Assembly (NCBI RefSeq): GCF_002080455.1
Contig: NZ_CP020555.1
Span: 3,286,001-3,350,000, forward strand
Source of the DNA: Streptomyces sp. Sge12
Lineage (GTDB): Bacteria > Actinomycetota > Actinomycetes > Streptomycetales > Streptomycetaceae
Direction of reading: 5' to 3'
DNA: 64,000 nucleotides
Part shown: positions 36,187 through 44,318 of the stretch, piece by piece
How the letters are laid out: the number at the start of each line of letters is the position of its first letter
Numbering within the stretch: position 1 is the stretch's first letter
Translations under genes and position numbers: made by a program
Notes under the pieces: generated by a model
What the model saw: the letters and a program-made list of their open reading frames with translations, nothing else
What the model was told of the DNA's origin: nothing
Databases searched by the model: none

Positions 36187-37478
36187 GCTGCGTTCGCCGC
36201 CCTCTCCATCTCCAGCTCGACTTCCGTGCCGCCGTCGGGCGCGGACCGCAGCCGTGCGGTCCCGCCGTTGCGCTGCATCCGGCCGATGATCGATTCTCGT
36301 ACGCCCATGCGGTCGCTCGGTACCGCGTCGATGTCGAAGCCCGGTCCCCGGTCCCGTACGGACACGAACACCGTCCGCCCCTCCACCTCCGCGTACACCT
36401 GCACCGGCCCGCCCTCGCCACCGTACTTGGCGGCGTTGACCATCGCTTCGCGCGCGGCCTGGATCTGCGCCGCCAGGCCCTCGTCGAGCGGGCAGTCGCC
36501 GACGACGACGACCTCGATCGGGACGCCGTGGTGGTCCTCGACGTCGGCGGCGGTCTTCTTCACGGCCTCCGCGAGGGTGGCCGGCTCCTCCGCCTCGTCC
36601 TTGCCGGTGCCCTCCGGCTTGTAGAGCCAGTTCCGCAGCTCACGTTCCTGGGCCCGGGCCAGGCGGCGCACCTCGGAGACGTCCTCCGCGTTGCGCTGGA
36701 TCAGGGTGAGGGTGTGCAGCACCGAGTCGTGCACGTGGGCCGCGACCTCGGCGCGTTCCTGGGCGCGGATGCGCATCAGGCGTTCCTCGGAGAGGTCCTG
36801 GGTCATCCGGATCAGCCAGGGCCCGGCGAGCAGGGCCACGCCGACGAGGACGGCGAGGGTCGCGGTGAGGACGTTGCCGAGCTGCGCCGCGGAGCCCCGT
36901 ACGACGATGAAGACGGTCAGGCCCACCCCCACCAGGGCCACGCCGGCCAGTGCCCGGGCGGCCTGCAGCAGGCGTCCGTGCCGTCCCACGGCCTCGGACC
37001 AGTGCGCGCGGCGGGCGTTGTCGGCCTGCCGCCATACGAGCACCACCCCGGCCCCGACCAGCAGCGTCGGCCACACGTACCGGCCGGAGGCGCCGCCGAG
37101 CTGGACCTTGGAGATGAAGATGCCCGCGCCGATGAACAGGGCGACCAGCGCGGTGATCTGCCCGCGGTCGGGTTTGCGCAGCCGCCGGCTGCCGTCGGGG
37201 AGGGTCTCGAAGAAGGAACGGTGCCCGGTCCGGCCGCCGACGCCCAGCGGTACGAAGACCCAGAAAGCCGCGTACAGCAGCACGCCCAGCCCGTCCCCCC
37301 ACATGAACAGCAGCAGGAAGGCCAGGCGGACCCATCCCACGGGCAGCCCGAGGTGCCCTGCGAGACCGCGTGCGACACCGCCGAGCATCCGGCCGTCGGC
37401 GCTGCGGTAGAGCTTGCGCTGCGGGACCTCGTCGGCGTCCGGTGCGTGCGGGGTACGGGGGGCGGCGGCTACGGGCAT
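36183..37478 (-). CDS. PspC-domain sensor histidine kinase
   Basis: 431 residues. An N-terminal PspC domain (residues ~25-85, KLYRSADGRMLGGVARGLA) is followed by several hydrophobic segments to ~220. A HisKA_3 dimerisation domain with the phospho-His in AAHVHDSVLHTLTLI comes next, then an HATPase domain with AREAMVNAAKYGG and VRDRGPGFDIDAV. NarL-type kinase, likely sensing envelope or membrane state through PspC. ATG 37478 was chosen; an in-frame GTG at 37493 would add five residues. It shares a divergent promoter region with the PspC protein gene. Confidence 0.93.
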   Translation of the reverse strand: MPVAAAPRTPHAPDADEVPQRKLYRSADGRMLGGVARGLAGHLGLPVGWVRLAFLLLFMWGDGLGVLLYAAFWVFVPLGVGGRTGHRSFFETLPDGSRRLRKPDRGQITALVALFIGAGIFISKVQLGGASGRYVWPTLLVGAGVVLVWRQADNARRAHWSEAVGRHGRLLQAARALAGVALVGVGLTVFIVVRGSAAQLGNVLTATLAVLVGVALLAGPWLIRMTQDLSEERLMRIRAQERAEVAAHVHDSVLHTLTLIQRNAEDVSEVRRLARAQERELRNWLYKPEGTGKDEAEEPATLAEAVKKTAADVEDHHGVPIEVVVVGDCPLDEGLAAQIQAAREAMVNAAKYGGEGGPVQVYAEVEGRTVFVSVRDRGPGFDIDAVPSDRMGVRESIIGRMQRNGGTARLRSAPDGGTEVELEMERAANAA

Positions 37479-37521
37479 GTCACCAAGGGTCACACGCCCG
37501 GCGGGGGCCGGTCATCAGGGC

Positions 37522-37546
37522 ATCCCCCCACTTGTACCGGGGGGAT
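37522..37546. promoter_or_regulatory. inverted repeat between the PspC kinase and PspC protein genes
   Basis: ATCCCCCC-N9-GGGGGGAT is a perfect 8-bp-armed inverted repeat (37522-37529 and 37539-37546) in the 131-bp divergent gap. It is a candidate response-regulator site for both genes. Confidence 0.45.
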
Positions 37547-37609
37547 ATCAGGGTTGCACCAGGGTAGGGCCCGATGCCCTCCGCTTCCGCGGGCCGTCAC
37601 CATGGACCC

Positions 37610-38935
37610 ATGACCGAAGTACACGACGCCCCACCGGCCGAGCCAGGGGCCCCTCGGGCCGCCGATGCGCGGCCGCCCCTGCGCCGCAGCAAGCGCGACA
37701 AGGTCCTCGCGGGCGTGTGCGGCGGCCTCGGCCGGTACTTCGACCTGGACCCGGTGGTCTTCCGGATCGTCCTCGGCGTCCTCGCGGTCACCGGCGGCGT
37801 GGGTCTGATCTTCTACGGCTTCGCGTGGCTGCTGCTCCCCCAGGAGGGCGAGGAGGACAGCGAGGCGAAGAAGCTGCTGACCGGCCGGGTCGAGGGCGCG
37901 ACGCTGGCGGCGGTGTTCGCCGCGCTGGTGGGCTGCGCGCTGTTCCTGTCGATGCTGGACAACGGCGGGCTGGCGGCCTTCTCCGTCCTGGTCGTCCTGG
38001 CGCTGGGCGGGGCCTCGTACTGGTCGCAGCGGCAGCGGCACCTCTGCCAGCCCGAGGCGCAGACGCCCGAGCCGGGCGGCGGCGCGCACCGCACCGCGCA
38101 CTCGCCGGCCCCGCCGGAGACGCAGGCCCCGCCCGCCCCCGGCGGCCCGTCCTGGTGGCGGGATCCGCTGGTCAAGGACGGTACGACCGGCCCGGTCGGC
38201 GGGACGGGCTACCTGTGGGGGCCCGATGACACCGTGGACCCCGTCGTGAGCGGCCGTACCCCGAAGGCGTCCGCGAAGGCGCCCGCCGCCCCGGCCCGCC
38301 CGCGCGGCGGCATCGGGGGCCGGGTCTTCGTCCTGGCGCTGCTGGCCGGGATCGCGGGGACCGGCTCCGCGTGGGAGGGCAATCCGCTCGGCGAGGCGCT
38401 GCAGACCGGGCTCGCCGCCGCGCTGATCGTCTTCGGTGTGGGTCTCGCGGTCAGCTCCCTGCTGGGACGGACCGGCTTCGGCACGATCGTGCTCGCCGTG
38501 TTCACCTCGGGCCTGCTGGCGGGAGCGGCCGTACTGCCCCGCGAGGTCGGTACCGACTGGCGCAGCGTCGAGTGGCGGCCGGCCGCGGTGGCCGACGTAC
38601 GGCCCGTGTACGAGGCGGGCACCGGGCTCGCCACGCTGGACCTGAGCCGGCTGGACGTGCCGAAGGGAACCACGGTGGCCGTCGAGGCCTCGATCGACGC
38701 GGGCCGGCTCAAGGTGGTCCTGCCGCGGGAGGCCACCGCGCAGGCCGATGTGACCATCCGGCGGGCGGGCGACATCCAGCTGCCGGGGGACGACGCGGGC
38801 CGCATCGAGCGGGTCGGCGAGCAGAACCGGACGCAAACCCTCGCGCCGGCGGCCGGCACCGAGGCCGGCGGAACGATCGACCTGCACCTCAGTGCGGGTC
38901 TGGGACTGGTGGAGGTGGCTCGTGCGGCGTCATGA
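37610..38935 (+). CDS. PspC-domain membrane protein
   Basis: 441 residues. The N-terminal PspC domain (residues ~23-82, LRRSKRDKVLAGVCGGLGRY) ends in a hydrophobic segment. Two further membrane pairs follow (~95-135 and ~245-300), separated by a Pro/Ala-rich loop. The C-terminal ~120 residues are outside the membrane and resemble the DUF2154/LiaF-type C-terminal domain (DLSRLDVPKGTTVAVEASID). LiaF-like proteins regulate PspC/LiaRS-type two-component systems, which fits the divergent kinase/regulator pair. ATG 37610. Confidence 0.9.
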   Translation: MTEVHDAPPAEPGAPRAADARPPLRRSKRDKVLAGVCGGLGRYFDLDPVVFRIVLGVLAVTGGVGLIFYGFAWLLLPQEGEEDSEAKKLLTGRVEGATLAAVFAALVGCALFLSMLDNGGLAAFSVLVVLALGGASYWSQRQRHLCQPEAQTPEPGGGAHRTAHSPAPPETQAPPAPGGPSWWRDPLVKDGTTGPVGGTGYLWGPDDTVDPVVSGRTPKASAKAPAAPARPRGGIGGRVFVLALLAGIAGTGSAWEGNPLGEALQTGLAAALIVFGVGLAVSSLLGRTGFGTIVLAVFTSGLLAGAAVLPREVGTDWRSVEWRPAAVADVRPVYEAGTGLATLDLSRLDVPKGTTVAVEASIDAGRLKVVLPREATAQADVTIRRAGDIQLPGDDAGRIERVGEQNRTQTLAPAAGTEAGGTIDLHLSAGLGLVEVARAAS

Positions 38936-39146
38936 GTTCCAGCCCGGGCGGCTGATCGCGGGGCTCGTCCTGGTGGTGGCGGGCGTGCTCTACCTGCTCG
39001 ACAGCACCGGCCGGGCCGACCTGCCCTGGTTCGCGATCATCCCGATGGCCCTGGGCGGGCTCTCGCTGGCCGCGCTGGTGGGGCTGGTGACCTACGCCGT
39101 ACGCCGCGACAGGCGCGACCGGATCACCGAGTCCAGCGACAGGTAG
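38922..39146 (+). CDS. small two-span membrane protein
   Basis: 74 residues with two hydrophobic segments (LIAGLVLVVAGVLYLL and WFAIIPMALGGLSLAALVGL) and a basic/acidic C-terminus. GTG 38922 overlaps the PspC-protein stop by 14 bases and has GGAGG six bases upstream; a start at 38892 lacks a ribosome site. Translational coupling to the PspC gene suggests a partner in the same envelope-stress module. The last 55 bases overlap the convergent DoxX gene. Confidence 0.8.
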   Translation: MRRHEFQPGRLIAGLVLVVAGVLYLLDSTGRADLPWFAIIPMALGGLSLAALVGLVTYAVRRDRRDRITESSDR

Positions 39147-39607
39147 GGCGCCCCGGCGAGGATCAGCGGGGTCCACGCCATCATGTAGATCAGGTCGTTG
39201 CCGTAGTAGTACGGGGTCACCGCCCACGACACCGTGAGCCAGAGGCTGAGCGCGATGAGCGCCCCGCCGACGGCCGCGATACGGGTCAGCAGGCCGACCA
39301 GGGCCCCGAGGCCGACCAGGATCTCCCCGATGGCCAGGGCGACGGCGAAGCCGACGGGCGAGTTCAGCGACAGGTCCACGAGGCCGGGGATCGCGGAGGT
39401 GTCGCGCACCCCGCGCATCAGGTCGCCGATGGAGCCGTCTCCGGAGGCGGAGAGGAACGCCGGGTCGGTCAGCTTGTCGATCCCCGCGTACACGAAGGTC
39501 ACGCCGAGGAAGAGCCGCAGGGGCAGCAGTGCGTGCCGGGAGGCCAGCTCGCGCAGGCCCACCGCGTCGCGAGGGGCGTCGGTTTCAAGAACATCGGTTC
39601 GGTTCAC
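39092..39607 (-). CDS. DoxX-family membrane protein
   Basis: 171 residues with four membrane segments typical of DoxX (LLPLRLFLGVTFVYAGIDKL, GFAVALAIGEILVGLGALVG, AVGGALIALSLWLTVSWAV, LIYMMAWTPLILAGA). DoxX proteins are linked to respiratory or oxidative functions in the membrane. GTG 39607 was chosen; ribosome site weak. The 3' ends of this gene and the small membrane gene overlap by 55 bp, so convergent transcripts can interfere. Confidence 0.88.
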   Translation of the reverse strand: MNRTDVLETDAPRDAVGLRELASRHALLPLRLFLGVTFVYAGIDKLTDPAFLSASGDGSIGDLMRGVRDTSAIPGLVDLSLNSPVGFAVALAIGEILVGLGALVGLLTRIAAVGGALIALSLWLTVSWAVTPYYYGNDLIYMMAWTPLILAGAPYLSLDSVIRSRLSRRTA

Positions 39608-39625
39608 GGGACATGTGTACCCCGA

Positions 39626-40882
39626 TCACTCGGCAACATCGATGGTGCAGCGGTTGGATTCCACCCCTGCGGCGGTGACCACCTGGACCTCGACGCGCCC
39701 CGGCTCCACCTCCGCCGGGACCGGCACGGTCAGCACGGCGTCGGAGGGGTTGGTGAATCCGCCCGCCACCGGGACCAGCGGCACGTGCACGTGCACCGCC
39801 CCCACCCGTACGACCAGACGGGCCAGCATCTCCGGCGTCTGGGCCCCCGGCGGCACGAAGCCCACGCCCCGGATCTCGATGTCGTCCCCGGGGCGGACGG
39901 CCGCGTCCAGATCCCCGGGCTCCCGTCTGCGCACCACCGACAGCACCAGCGGACGGCTGCCCTCCGCGTACTTCGCCGCCAGGTACACCGCGGCGGACAG
40001 CGCCACCAGCAGGGCCAGCGCCCAGGGCAGCTGCGGCAGCCGGTCCGGGAAGCGCGCCAGGCAGACCGCGGCGTAGCCGAGCACCACCGTCGAGACGAGC
40101 ACGTACTGGGCGTCCGGGAAGCTGCCGCGGCCCGCGTCGTCCGTCAGCAGGTCCGCCCCGCGCGGGCGGTCCGCCGGCAGCTTCTGCAACCGCTGGCCCA
40201 TGATCCGTACGGACACCACCCGGCGGACCAGCACCGCCACACCGGAGGTCAGCGAGACCACCGCCAGCAGCGGCAGCGCCCGGTCCAGCGCGAGGCCCGC
40301 GTACAGCGCCTGCCGCTCGGGCCCGGGCGCCGAGGCGGCCAGCCGCAGCGCGGGCAGCAGGGTGGCGAAGGCCGTCAGCACCACCCAGGCGCTGGGCACC
40401 GCCTTGGAGGTGGACAGCCGGTTGTCCTCACCGACCAGCGGGGCCAGCAGCCCGCCGCGCACCGACTGGGCGCGGGCCGCGACCGTGAGCAGCCCGGCCA
40501 GCGCCAGGGCGGCCAGCAGCCCGGCGGTGCGCGCCGTGGACCAGCCGGTGCCGAGCGCGGCGGCGACCTGCACCAGCAGCAGGACCCCTGCGGCGATCCA
40601 GACGGCGAGGACGGCCCGCCGGGAGAACAGGTACAGCCAGGAGCTCCCGGCCTCCCGGCCCCGGTCGGCGACCGTGCGGGCGGACAGGGTCAGCTCGTCG
40701 GAGACCCACTGCCGCGAGGCGCCGAGCGAGTGGGCCACGGCGGCCGGCACGCCCCGGCCGGAGGCGAACTCGTCGCGCTTCTCCAGGAACGCGGCCACGG
40801 CACGGCGGTGGCCCTCCCGTGCGCACTCCTCGCAGGCGCAGGCGGTGGTGTGGGTACCTCGGGACATCTCTTGGACAGCCAC
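39626..40882 (-). CDS. membrane protein with N-terminal Cys-rich motif
   Basis: 418 residues, unrecognised. The N-terminus has CACEECAREGH, a compact CxCxxC...H set that could bind zinc. A soluble helical part (residues ~20-90) follows, then four or five membrane segments up to ~320 and a C-terminal IPT/Ig-like beta domain (DIEIRGVGFVPPGAQTPEML, then VVTAAGVESNRCTIDVAE). The last fits a TIG-type fold by pattern. GTG 40882 was chosen; ATG 40867 is an alternative. The short gap (18 bp) to DoxX suggests co-transcription. Confidence 0.8.
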   Translation of the reverse strand: MAVQEMSRGTHTTACACEECAREGHRRAVAAFLEKRDEFASGRGVPAAVAHSLGASRQWVSDELTLSARTVADRGREAGSSWLYLFSRRAVLAVWIAAGVLLLVQVAAALGTGWSTARTAGLLAALALAGLLTVAARAQSVRGGLLAPLVGEDNRLSTSKAVPSAWVVLTAFATLLPALRLAASAPGPERQALYAGLALDRALPLLAVVSLTSGVAVLVRRVVSVRIMGQRLQKLPADRPRGADLLTDDAGRGSFPDAQYVLVSTVVLGYAAVCLARFPDRLPQLPWALALLVALSAAVYLAAKYAEGSRPLVLSVVRRREPGDLDAAVRPGDDIEIRGVGFVPPGAQTPEMLARLVVRVGAVHVHVPLVPVAGGFTNPSDAVLTVPVPAEVEPGRVEVQVVTAAGVESNRCTIDVAE

Positions 40883-40984
40883 GTACGTGCCGCCTCTCTG
40901 AACTACGGTGCAATGCCAGCGAATTGTGCACCACTGCGGCAGTGCTCCGGATTGCGCACGATGTCAGAGCAGGTGATTAACGGT

Positions 40985-41746
40985 TCATGATGTTGACGCC
41001 ACCCGTTCCCTGAGCGGCTGGTAGCTCACCCAGGCCGCCAGATCGGACCCGAACCGCTGGCGCGTCAGGGCCGCGGCACGGTGGTCGGCGGGCACCGGCT
41101 TCCCGGCGGCCCGGGCGATCAGCTGCACCTGAGCCGCCCGCTCCGCCTCGATGAACCACCAGACGGCGGCGTCCACCGAGTCCCCCACCGTCAGCAGCCC
41201 GCGGTTGCGCAGGATCAGCGCCTTGTACGGGCCCAGCGCGAGCGCGGTCCGCTCCGGCTCGTCGGCCCCGGAGTACTCGTCGAGCAGCGCGTGGTCCTCG
41301 TAGAAGGCGCAGGCCTCCTCGGTGATCGGGGCCAGCAGCTCGCCCAGGGCCGCGAGCGCCCTGCCGTACGGACCCTGCGCGCGGACGACGGCGACCACCT
41401 CGGGCCGCCTGCGGTGCACGGCCGCGTGGACGGCGAAGGCGAGCTGGTTGACCCGGCGCGCGCCCCGCACCACCCGGCCGTCCCCGTCGACCAGCAGCAG
41501 GTCGTCCGCGGTGAGCGCGCCGAGGGCCCGTCCGAAAGGGTTCACCCAGAAGCAGTCCTCGAACTCCGGGTCCCGTGCGGTGATCTGCCCCGCGACCCCG
41601 TCCCCGTACCCGAGGCACTCCAGCAGCCGCAGCGCCTCGGCGAGCCGTTCCTTGCGGTGGGCGCGGGCCGCCTCGACGGTGTCGTGCACGGGCGGCATCT
41701 CGAAGCCCAGCCGCTCCACGGGCACGGGTACGGGCTGATCGGGCAT
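40985..41746 (-). CDS. class II aldolase/adducin-like protein lacking metal ligands
   Basis: 253 residues with the class II aldolase/adducin fold (VAGQITARDPEF, FWVNPFGRALGALTADDLLL, then HAAVHRRRPEVVAVV). The three zinc His of true aldolases are absent: the HxH position reads RAQ (residues 122-124) and the RNHG position reads RNRG (Arg182). Metal-dependent retro-aldol chemistry is therefore unlikely. A binding, regulatory or new catalytic role is possible, as in adducin. ATG 41746 has GAGGGAGC upstream. It follows guaA after a terminator and stands alone. Confidence 0.88.
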   Translation of the reverse strand: MPDQPVPVPVERLGFEMPPVHDTVEAARAHRKERLAEALRLLECLGYGDGVAGQITARDPEFEDCFWVNPFGRALGALTADDLLLVDGDGRVVRGARRVNQLAFAVHAAVHRRRPEVVAVVRAQGPYGRALAALGELLAPITEEACAFYEDHALLDEYSGADEPERTALALGPYKALILRNRGLLTVGDSVDAAVWWFIEAERAAQVQLIARAAGKPVPADHRAAALTRQRFGSDLAAWVSYQPLRERVASTS

Positions 41747-41820
41747 GGGCGCTCCCTCGGACGGCTCGGTTCGCCGCGCAAGGTACCCGGGGCCCTGCCA
41801 ACTGGCCAGAGAAACGGCGA

Positions 41821-41852
41821 AGCCGCCGCCCGCGGGTGCGGGCGGCGGCTTC
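41821..41852 (-). terminator. guaA terminator
   Basis: AAGCCGCCGCCCGC and GCGGGCGGCGGCTT form a 14-bp perfect stem with a GGGT loop, 46-77 bases past the guaA stop and upstream of the aldolase-like gene. Confidence 0.85.
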
Positions 41853-41897
41853 ACTGCGATCCGGTGGGACCGGTGGATCCGGTGGGACCTGGTGGGA

Positions 41898-43484
41898 CTA
41901 CTCCCACTCGATGGTGCCCGGGGGCTTGCTCGTGCAGTCGAGGACCACCCGGTTCACGTCCGGCACCTCGTTGGTGATGCGGGTCGAGATCCGCGCGAGC
42001 ACCTCGTACGGCATGCGCGTCCAGTCCGCGGTCATCGCGTCCTCGGAGGACACGGGGCGCAGCACGATCGGGTGGCCGTAGGTGCGGCCGTCGCCCTGGA
42101 CGCCGACGCTGCGGACGTCCGCGAGCAGGACGACCGGGCACTGCCAGATCTCGCGGTCCAGGCCGGCCGCGGTGAGCTCGTGGCGGGCGATGGCGTCGGC
42201 CTCGCGGAGCAGGTCCAGGCGCTCCTTGGTCACCTCGCCGACGATGCGGATGCCCAGGCCGGGGCCGGGGAAGGGCTGGCGCTGGACGATCTCGTCCGGC
42301 AGGCCGAGCTCCTGGCCGACCATCCGGACCTCGTCCTTGAACAGCTGGCGCAGCGGCTCGACGAGCTCGAACTCGATGTCGTCGGGGAGCCCGCCCACGT
42401 TGTGGTGGGACTTGATGTTGGCGGTGCCGGTGCCGCCGCCGGACTCGACGACGTCCGGGTACAGGGTGCCCTGGACGAGGAAGGCCACCGCCGGGCCGTC
42501 CTCCTGGAGGATCTCCAGCTGGGCCTGCTCGAAGACGCGGATGAACTCGCGGCCGATGATCTTGCGCTTGGTCTCCGGGTCGGAGACCCCCGCCAGCGCG
42601 GTCAGGAAGCGCTCCTGCGCGTCGACGACCTTCAGCTGCACGCCGGTCGCGGCGACGAAGTCCTTCTCGACCTGCTCGGTCTCGCCCTTGCGCATCAGAC
42701 CGTGGTCGACGTAGACGCAGGTCAGCTGCGAGCCGATGGCCTTCTGCACGAGGGCCGCGGCGACGGCGGAGTCCACGCCGCCGGAGAGGCCGCAGATGGC
42801 GCGCTTGTCGCCGACCTGCTCGCGGATGGCCGCGATCTGCTCCTCGACGATGTTGCCGGTGGTCCAGGTCGGGGCGAGGCCGGCGCCGCGGTAGAGGAAG
42901 TGCTCGAGGATCTGCTGGCCGTGCGTGGAGTGCATCACCTCGGGGTGGTACTGCACGCCGTACAGCTTCTTCTCGTCGTTCTCGAAGGCCGCGACCGGGA
43001 CGACGTCGGTCGACGCTGTGACGGCGAAGCCCTCGGGGGCGGCGGAGCAGGCGTCACCGTGGGACATCCACACCGACTGGTTCGCGGGGGTGCCCTCGAA
43101 CAGGGTGGAGCCGTTCTTGGAGACGGCCAGCGGCGTACGGCCGTACTCGCGGGCGCCGGTGTTGTCGACCTGGCCTCCGAGGGTGACGGCCATCAGCTGG
43201 AAGCCGTAGCACATGCCGAAGACGGGGATGCCGGCCTCGAACAGGGCCCGGTCGATCCGCGGGGCGCCCTCCTCGTACACGGAGGACGGGCCGCCGGAGA
43301 GGATGATCGCCTTGGGCTGCTTGGCCAGCATCTCGTCGACGGGCATCGAGCTCGGCACGATCTCGCTGTAGACCCGTGCCTCGCGGACGCGGCGGGCGAT
43401 GAGCTGGGCGTACTGGGCGCCGAAGTCGACGACGAGAACCGTGTCCGGGGCGCTGTCGTGGGCGGCGGAGGGTGCTTCTGGCAC
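41898..43484 (-). CDS. guaA: GMP synthase (glutamine-hydrolysing)
   Basis: 528 residues. The N-terminal class I glutaminase has the nucleophile in [10 protein letters not shown] and the His-Glu of the triad in YHPEVMHS. The ATP pyrophosphatase domain has the PP-loop [14 protein letters not shown], and the C-terminal dimer domain contains [14 protein letters not shown] and [13 protein letters not shown]. GuaA aminates XMP to GMP, downstream of GuaB (20 kb to the right). GTG 43484 begins [20 protein letters not shown], with GGAAGG upstream; the frame open to 43616 is unconserved. Confidence 0.98.
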   Translation of the reverse strand: MPEAPSAAHDSAPDTVLVVDFGAQYAQLIARRVREARVYSEIVPSSMPVDEMLAKQPKAIILSGGPSSVYEEGAPRIDRALFEAGIPVFGMCYGFQLMAVTLGGQVDNTGAREYGRTPLAVSKNGSTLFEGTPANQSVWMSHGDACSAAPEGFAVTASTDVVPVAAFENDEKKLYGVQYHPEVMHSTHGQQILEHFLYRGAGLAPTWTTGNIVEEQIAAIREQVGDKRAICGLSGGVDSAVAAALVQKAIGSQLTCVYVDHGLMRKGETEQVEKDFVAATGVQLKVVDAQERFLTALAGVSDPETKRKIIGREFIRVFEQAQLEILQEDGPAVAFLVQGTLYPDVVESGGGTGTANIKSHHNVGGLPDDIEFELVEPLRQLFKDEVRMVGQELGLPDEIVQRQPFPGPGLGIRIVGEVTKERLDLLREADAIARHELTAAGLDREIWQCPVVLLADVRSVGVQGDGRTYGHPIVLRPVSSEDAMTADWTRMPYEVLARISTRITNEVPDVNRVVLDCTSKPPGTIEWE

Positions 43485-43571
43485 GGGGCGGCCTTCCGGC
43501 GGAAGAGGTGGCTGTTTTGTCGATTCTAACGGGGGACGCCGGGCCCTCTTCGTCTCACCATCCGAATCCGC

Positions 43572-43601
43572 TTGGCCCCGGGGCCCGCGGGAGGTAATAA
43601 T
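43572..43601 (+). promoter_or_regulatory. promoter of the chorismate mutase leader
   Basis: TTGGCC (43572-43577), 17 bases, then TAATAA(T) (43595-43601) form a strong housekeeping-sigma promoter. Transcription would begin at or next to GTG 43609, giving a leaderless leader peptide. The run TAATAAT is exceptionally AT-rich for this genome. Confidence 0.65.
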
Positions 43602-43608
43602 CCGTCCC

Positions 43609-43677
43609 GTGCGCAAGCAGCTGAGCTTCCTCTTTACCTATGGCACCGGTCGGTCCGGTCGCCATGGGTCCTCGTGA
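43609..43677 (+). CDS. leader peptide of chorismate mutase (Phe/Tyr attenuator)
   Basis: A 22-codon frame from GTG reads [20 protein letters not shown] plus two Ser, then TGA. Aromatic codons TTC, TTT and TAT occupy positions 7, 9 and 11, including two codons (TTT, TAT) that are rare in Streptomyces. It ends 25 bases before a strong terminator preceding the chorismate mutase gene. Known attenuators have this shape: regulatory amino-acid codons early, then competing RNA stems. A ribosome slowed for lack of charged tRNA-Phe or tRNA-Tyr would favour read-through. Start chosen as GTG 43609 from promoter position; GGAGG lies 13 bases upstream but partly within the promoter spacer. Confidence 0.7.
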   Translation: MRKQLSFLFTYGTGRSGRHGSS

Positions 43678-43702
43678 TGCTCGCCTGAGCCACTGAACTT
43701 CC

Positions 43703-43738
43703 CAGAGCGCCCCGGTCCGACAGGACCGGGGCGCTCTG
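43703..43738 (+). terminator. attenuator terminator before chorismate mutase
   Basis: CAGAGCGCCCCGGTCC-GACA-GGACCGGGGCGCTCTG is a 16-bp perfect stem with a tetraloop, followed by CGTTTCCG. It stands between the leader frame and the chorismate mutase gene (ATG 43779). Antiterminator pairing was not resolved; CGGTCC at 43651-43656 could pair with GGACCG of the right arm (43723-43728). Confidence 0.8.
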
Positions 43739-43778
43739 CGTTTCCGCTCCTGTCGGCACACACCCCGCAGGAGAGACC

Positions 43779-44042
43779 ATGACCACGATCACCACCACCC
43801 CCGAGCAGCTGATCGCCGACTCCCGTGGGCGCATCGACGCCCTCGACGACCGGATCATCGGACTGATCCAGGAGCGGATGGCCGTCTCCACGGTCATCCA
43901 GGACGCCCGGATCGCGTCCGGCGGGCGCCGGGTGCACCTGTCGCGCGAGATGGAGGTGCTCTCGCACTGGAGCGACGCCCTCGGCAAGCCCGGCACCGCA
44001 CTCGCCATGACCCTGCTGGAGCTGTGCCGCGGCCGCGTGTGA
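43779..44042 (+). CDS. chorismate mutase, AroQ type
   Basis: 87 residues, the size of a stand-alone AroQ-fold chorismate mutase, which rearranges chorismate to prephenate for Phe and Tyr synthesis. Typical features are the N-terminal helix with DSRGRIDALDDRIIGLIQER and the Lys/Arg-rich helix 2-3 region (IQDARIASGGRRVHLSREME). The active-site Arg/Lys set is shifted relative to EcCM, which is common in this short class. ATG 43779 has CAGGAGAGACC upstream. Expression is probably controlled by the leader and terminator just upstream. Convergent with the sortase-substrate gene. Confidence 0.92.
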   Translation: MTTITTTPEQLIADSRGRIDALDDRIIGLIQERMAVSTVIQDARIASGGRRVHLSREMEVLSHWSDALGKPGTALAMTLLELCRGRV

Positions 44043-44250
44043 CGGCTGTTCGTCACTCGTCCGGCCCGTGACCGGCCCCGGGCCCCTTCGTTGGTGAGGA
44101 TGTCCGCGTCAGCCAGCCGCGGAACCGCAACACCACGCGTGGCTCCGCTGGAGCGATGAGACGCACGCCCCGTGGAGCGTGCGTCGTGGGACCTCGCTCC
44201 TTCGCGTGACCGGACGGCAGGGGACAGCAGGCCGGTCACCCCGTAAAGGA

Positions 44251-44282
44251 CGGCTGGCCCCGGGGACGCCCGGGGCCGGCCG
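44251..44282 (-). terminator. terminator after the LAxTG protein gene
   Basis: CGGCTGGCCCCGGG-GACG-CCCGGGGCCGGCCG forms a 14-bp stem with one mismatch, 37-68 bases past the LAxTG-gene stop. The rest of the 276-bp gap contains a 9-bp hairpin at 44160-44185 (GACGCACGC/GCGTGCGTC), which may end chorismate mutase transcripts. Confidence 0.65.
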
Positions 44283-44318
44283 TTCTGTGCGCTCGCGCGG
44301 TCCTGCGCGCCCGCGTCG

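Noticed and set aside
44156..44209. 17-codon frame (ATG 44156) containing a 9-bp hairpin
   Set aside because: Ribosome site is too close to the ATG, no regulatory codon pattern and no downstream gene on this strand.
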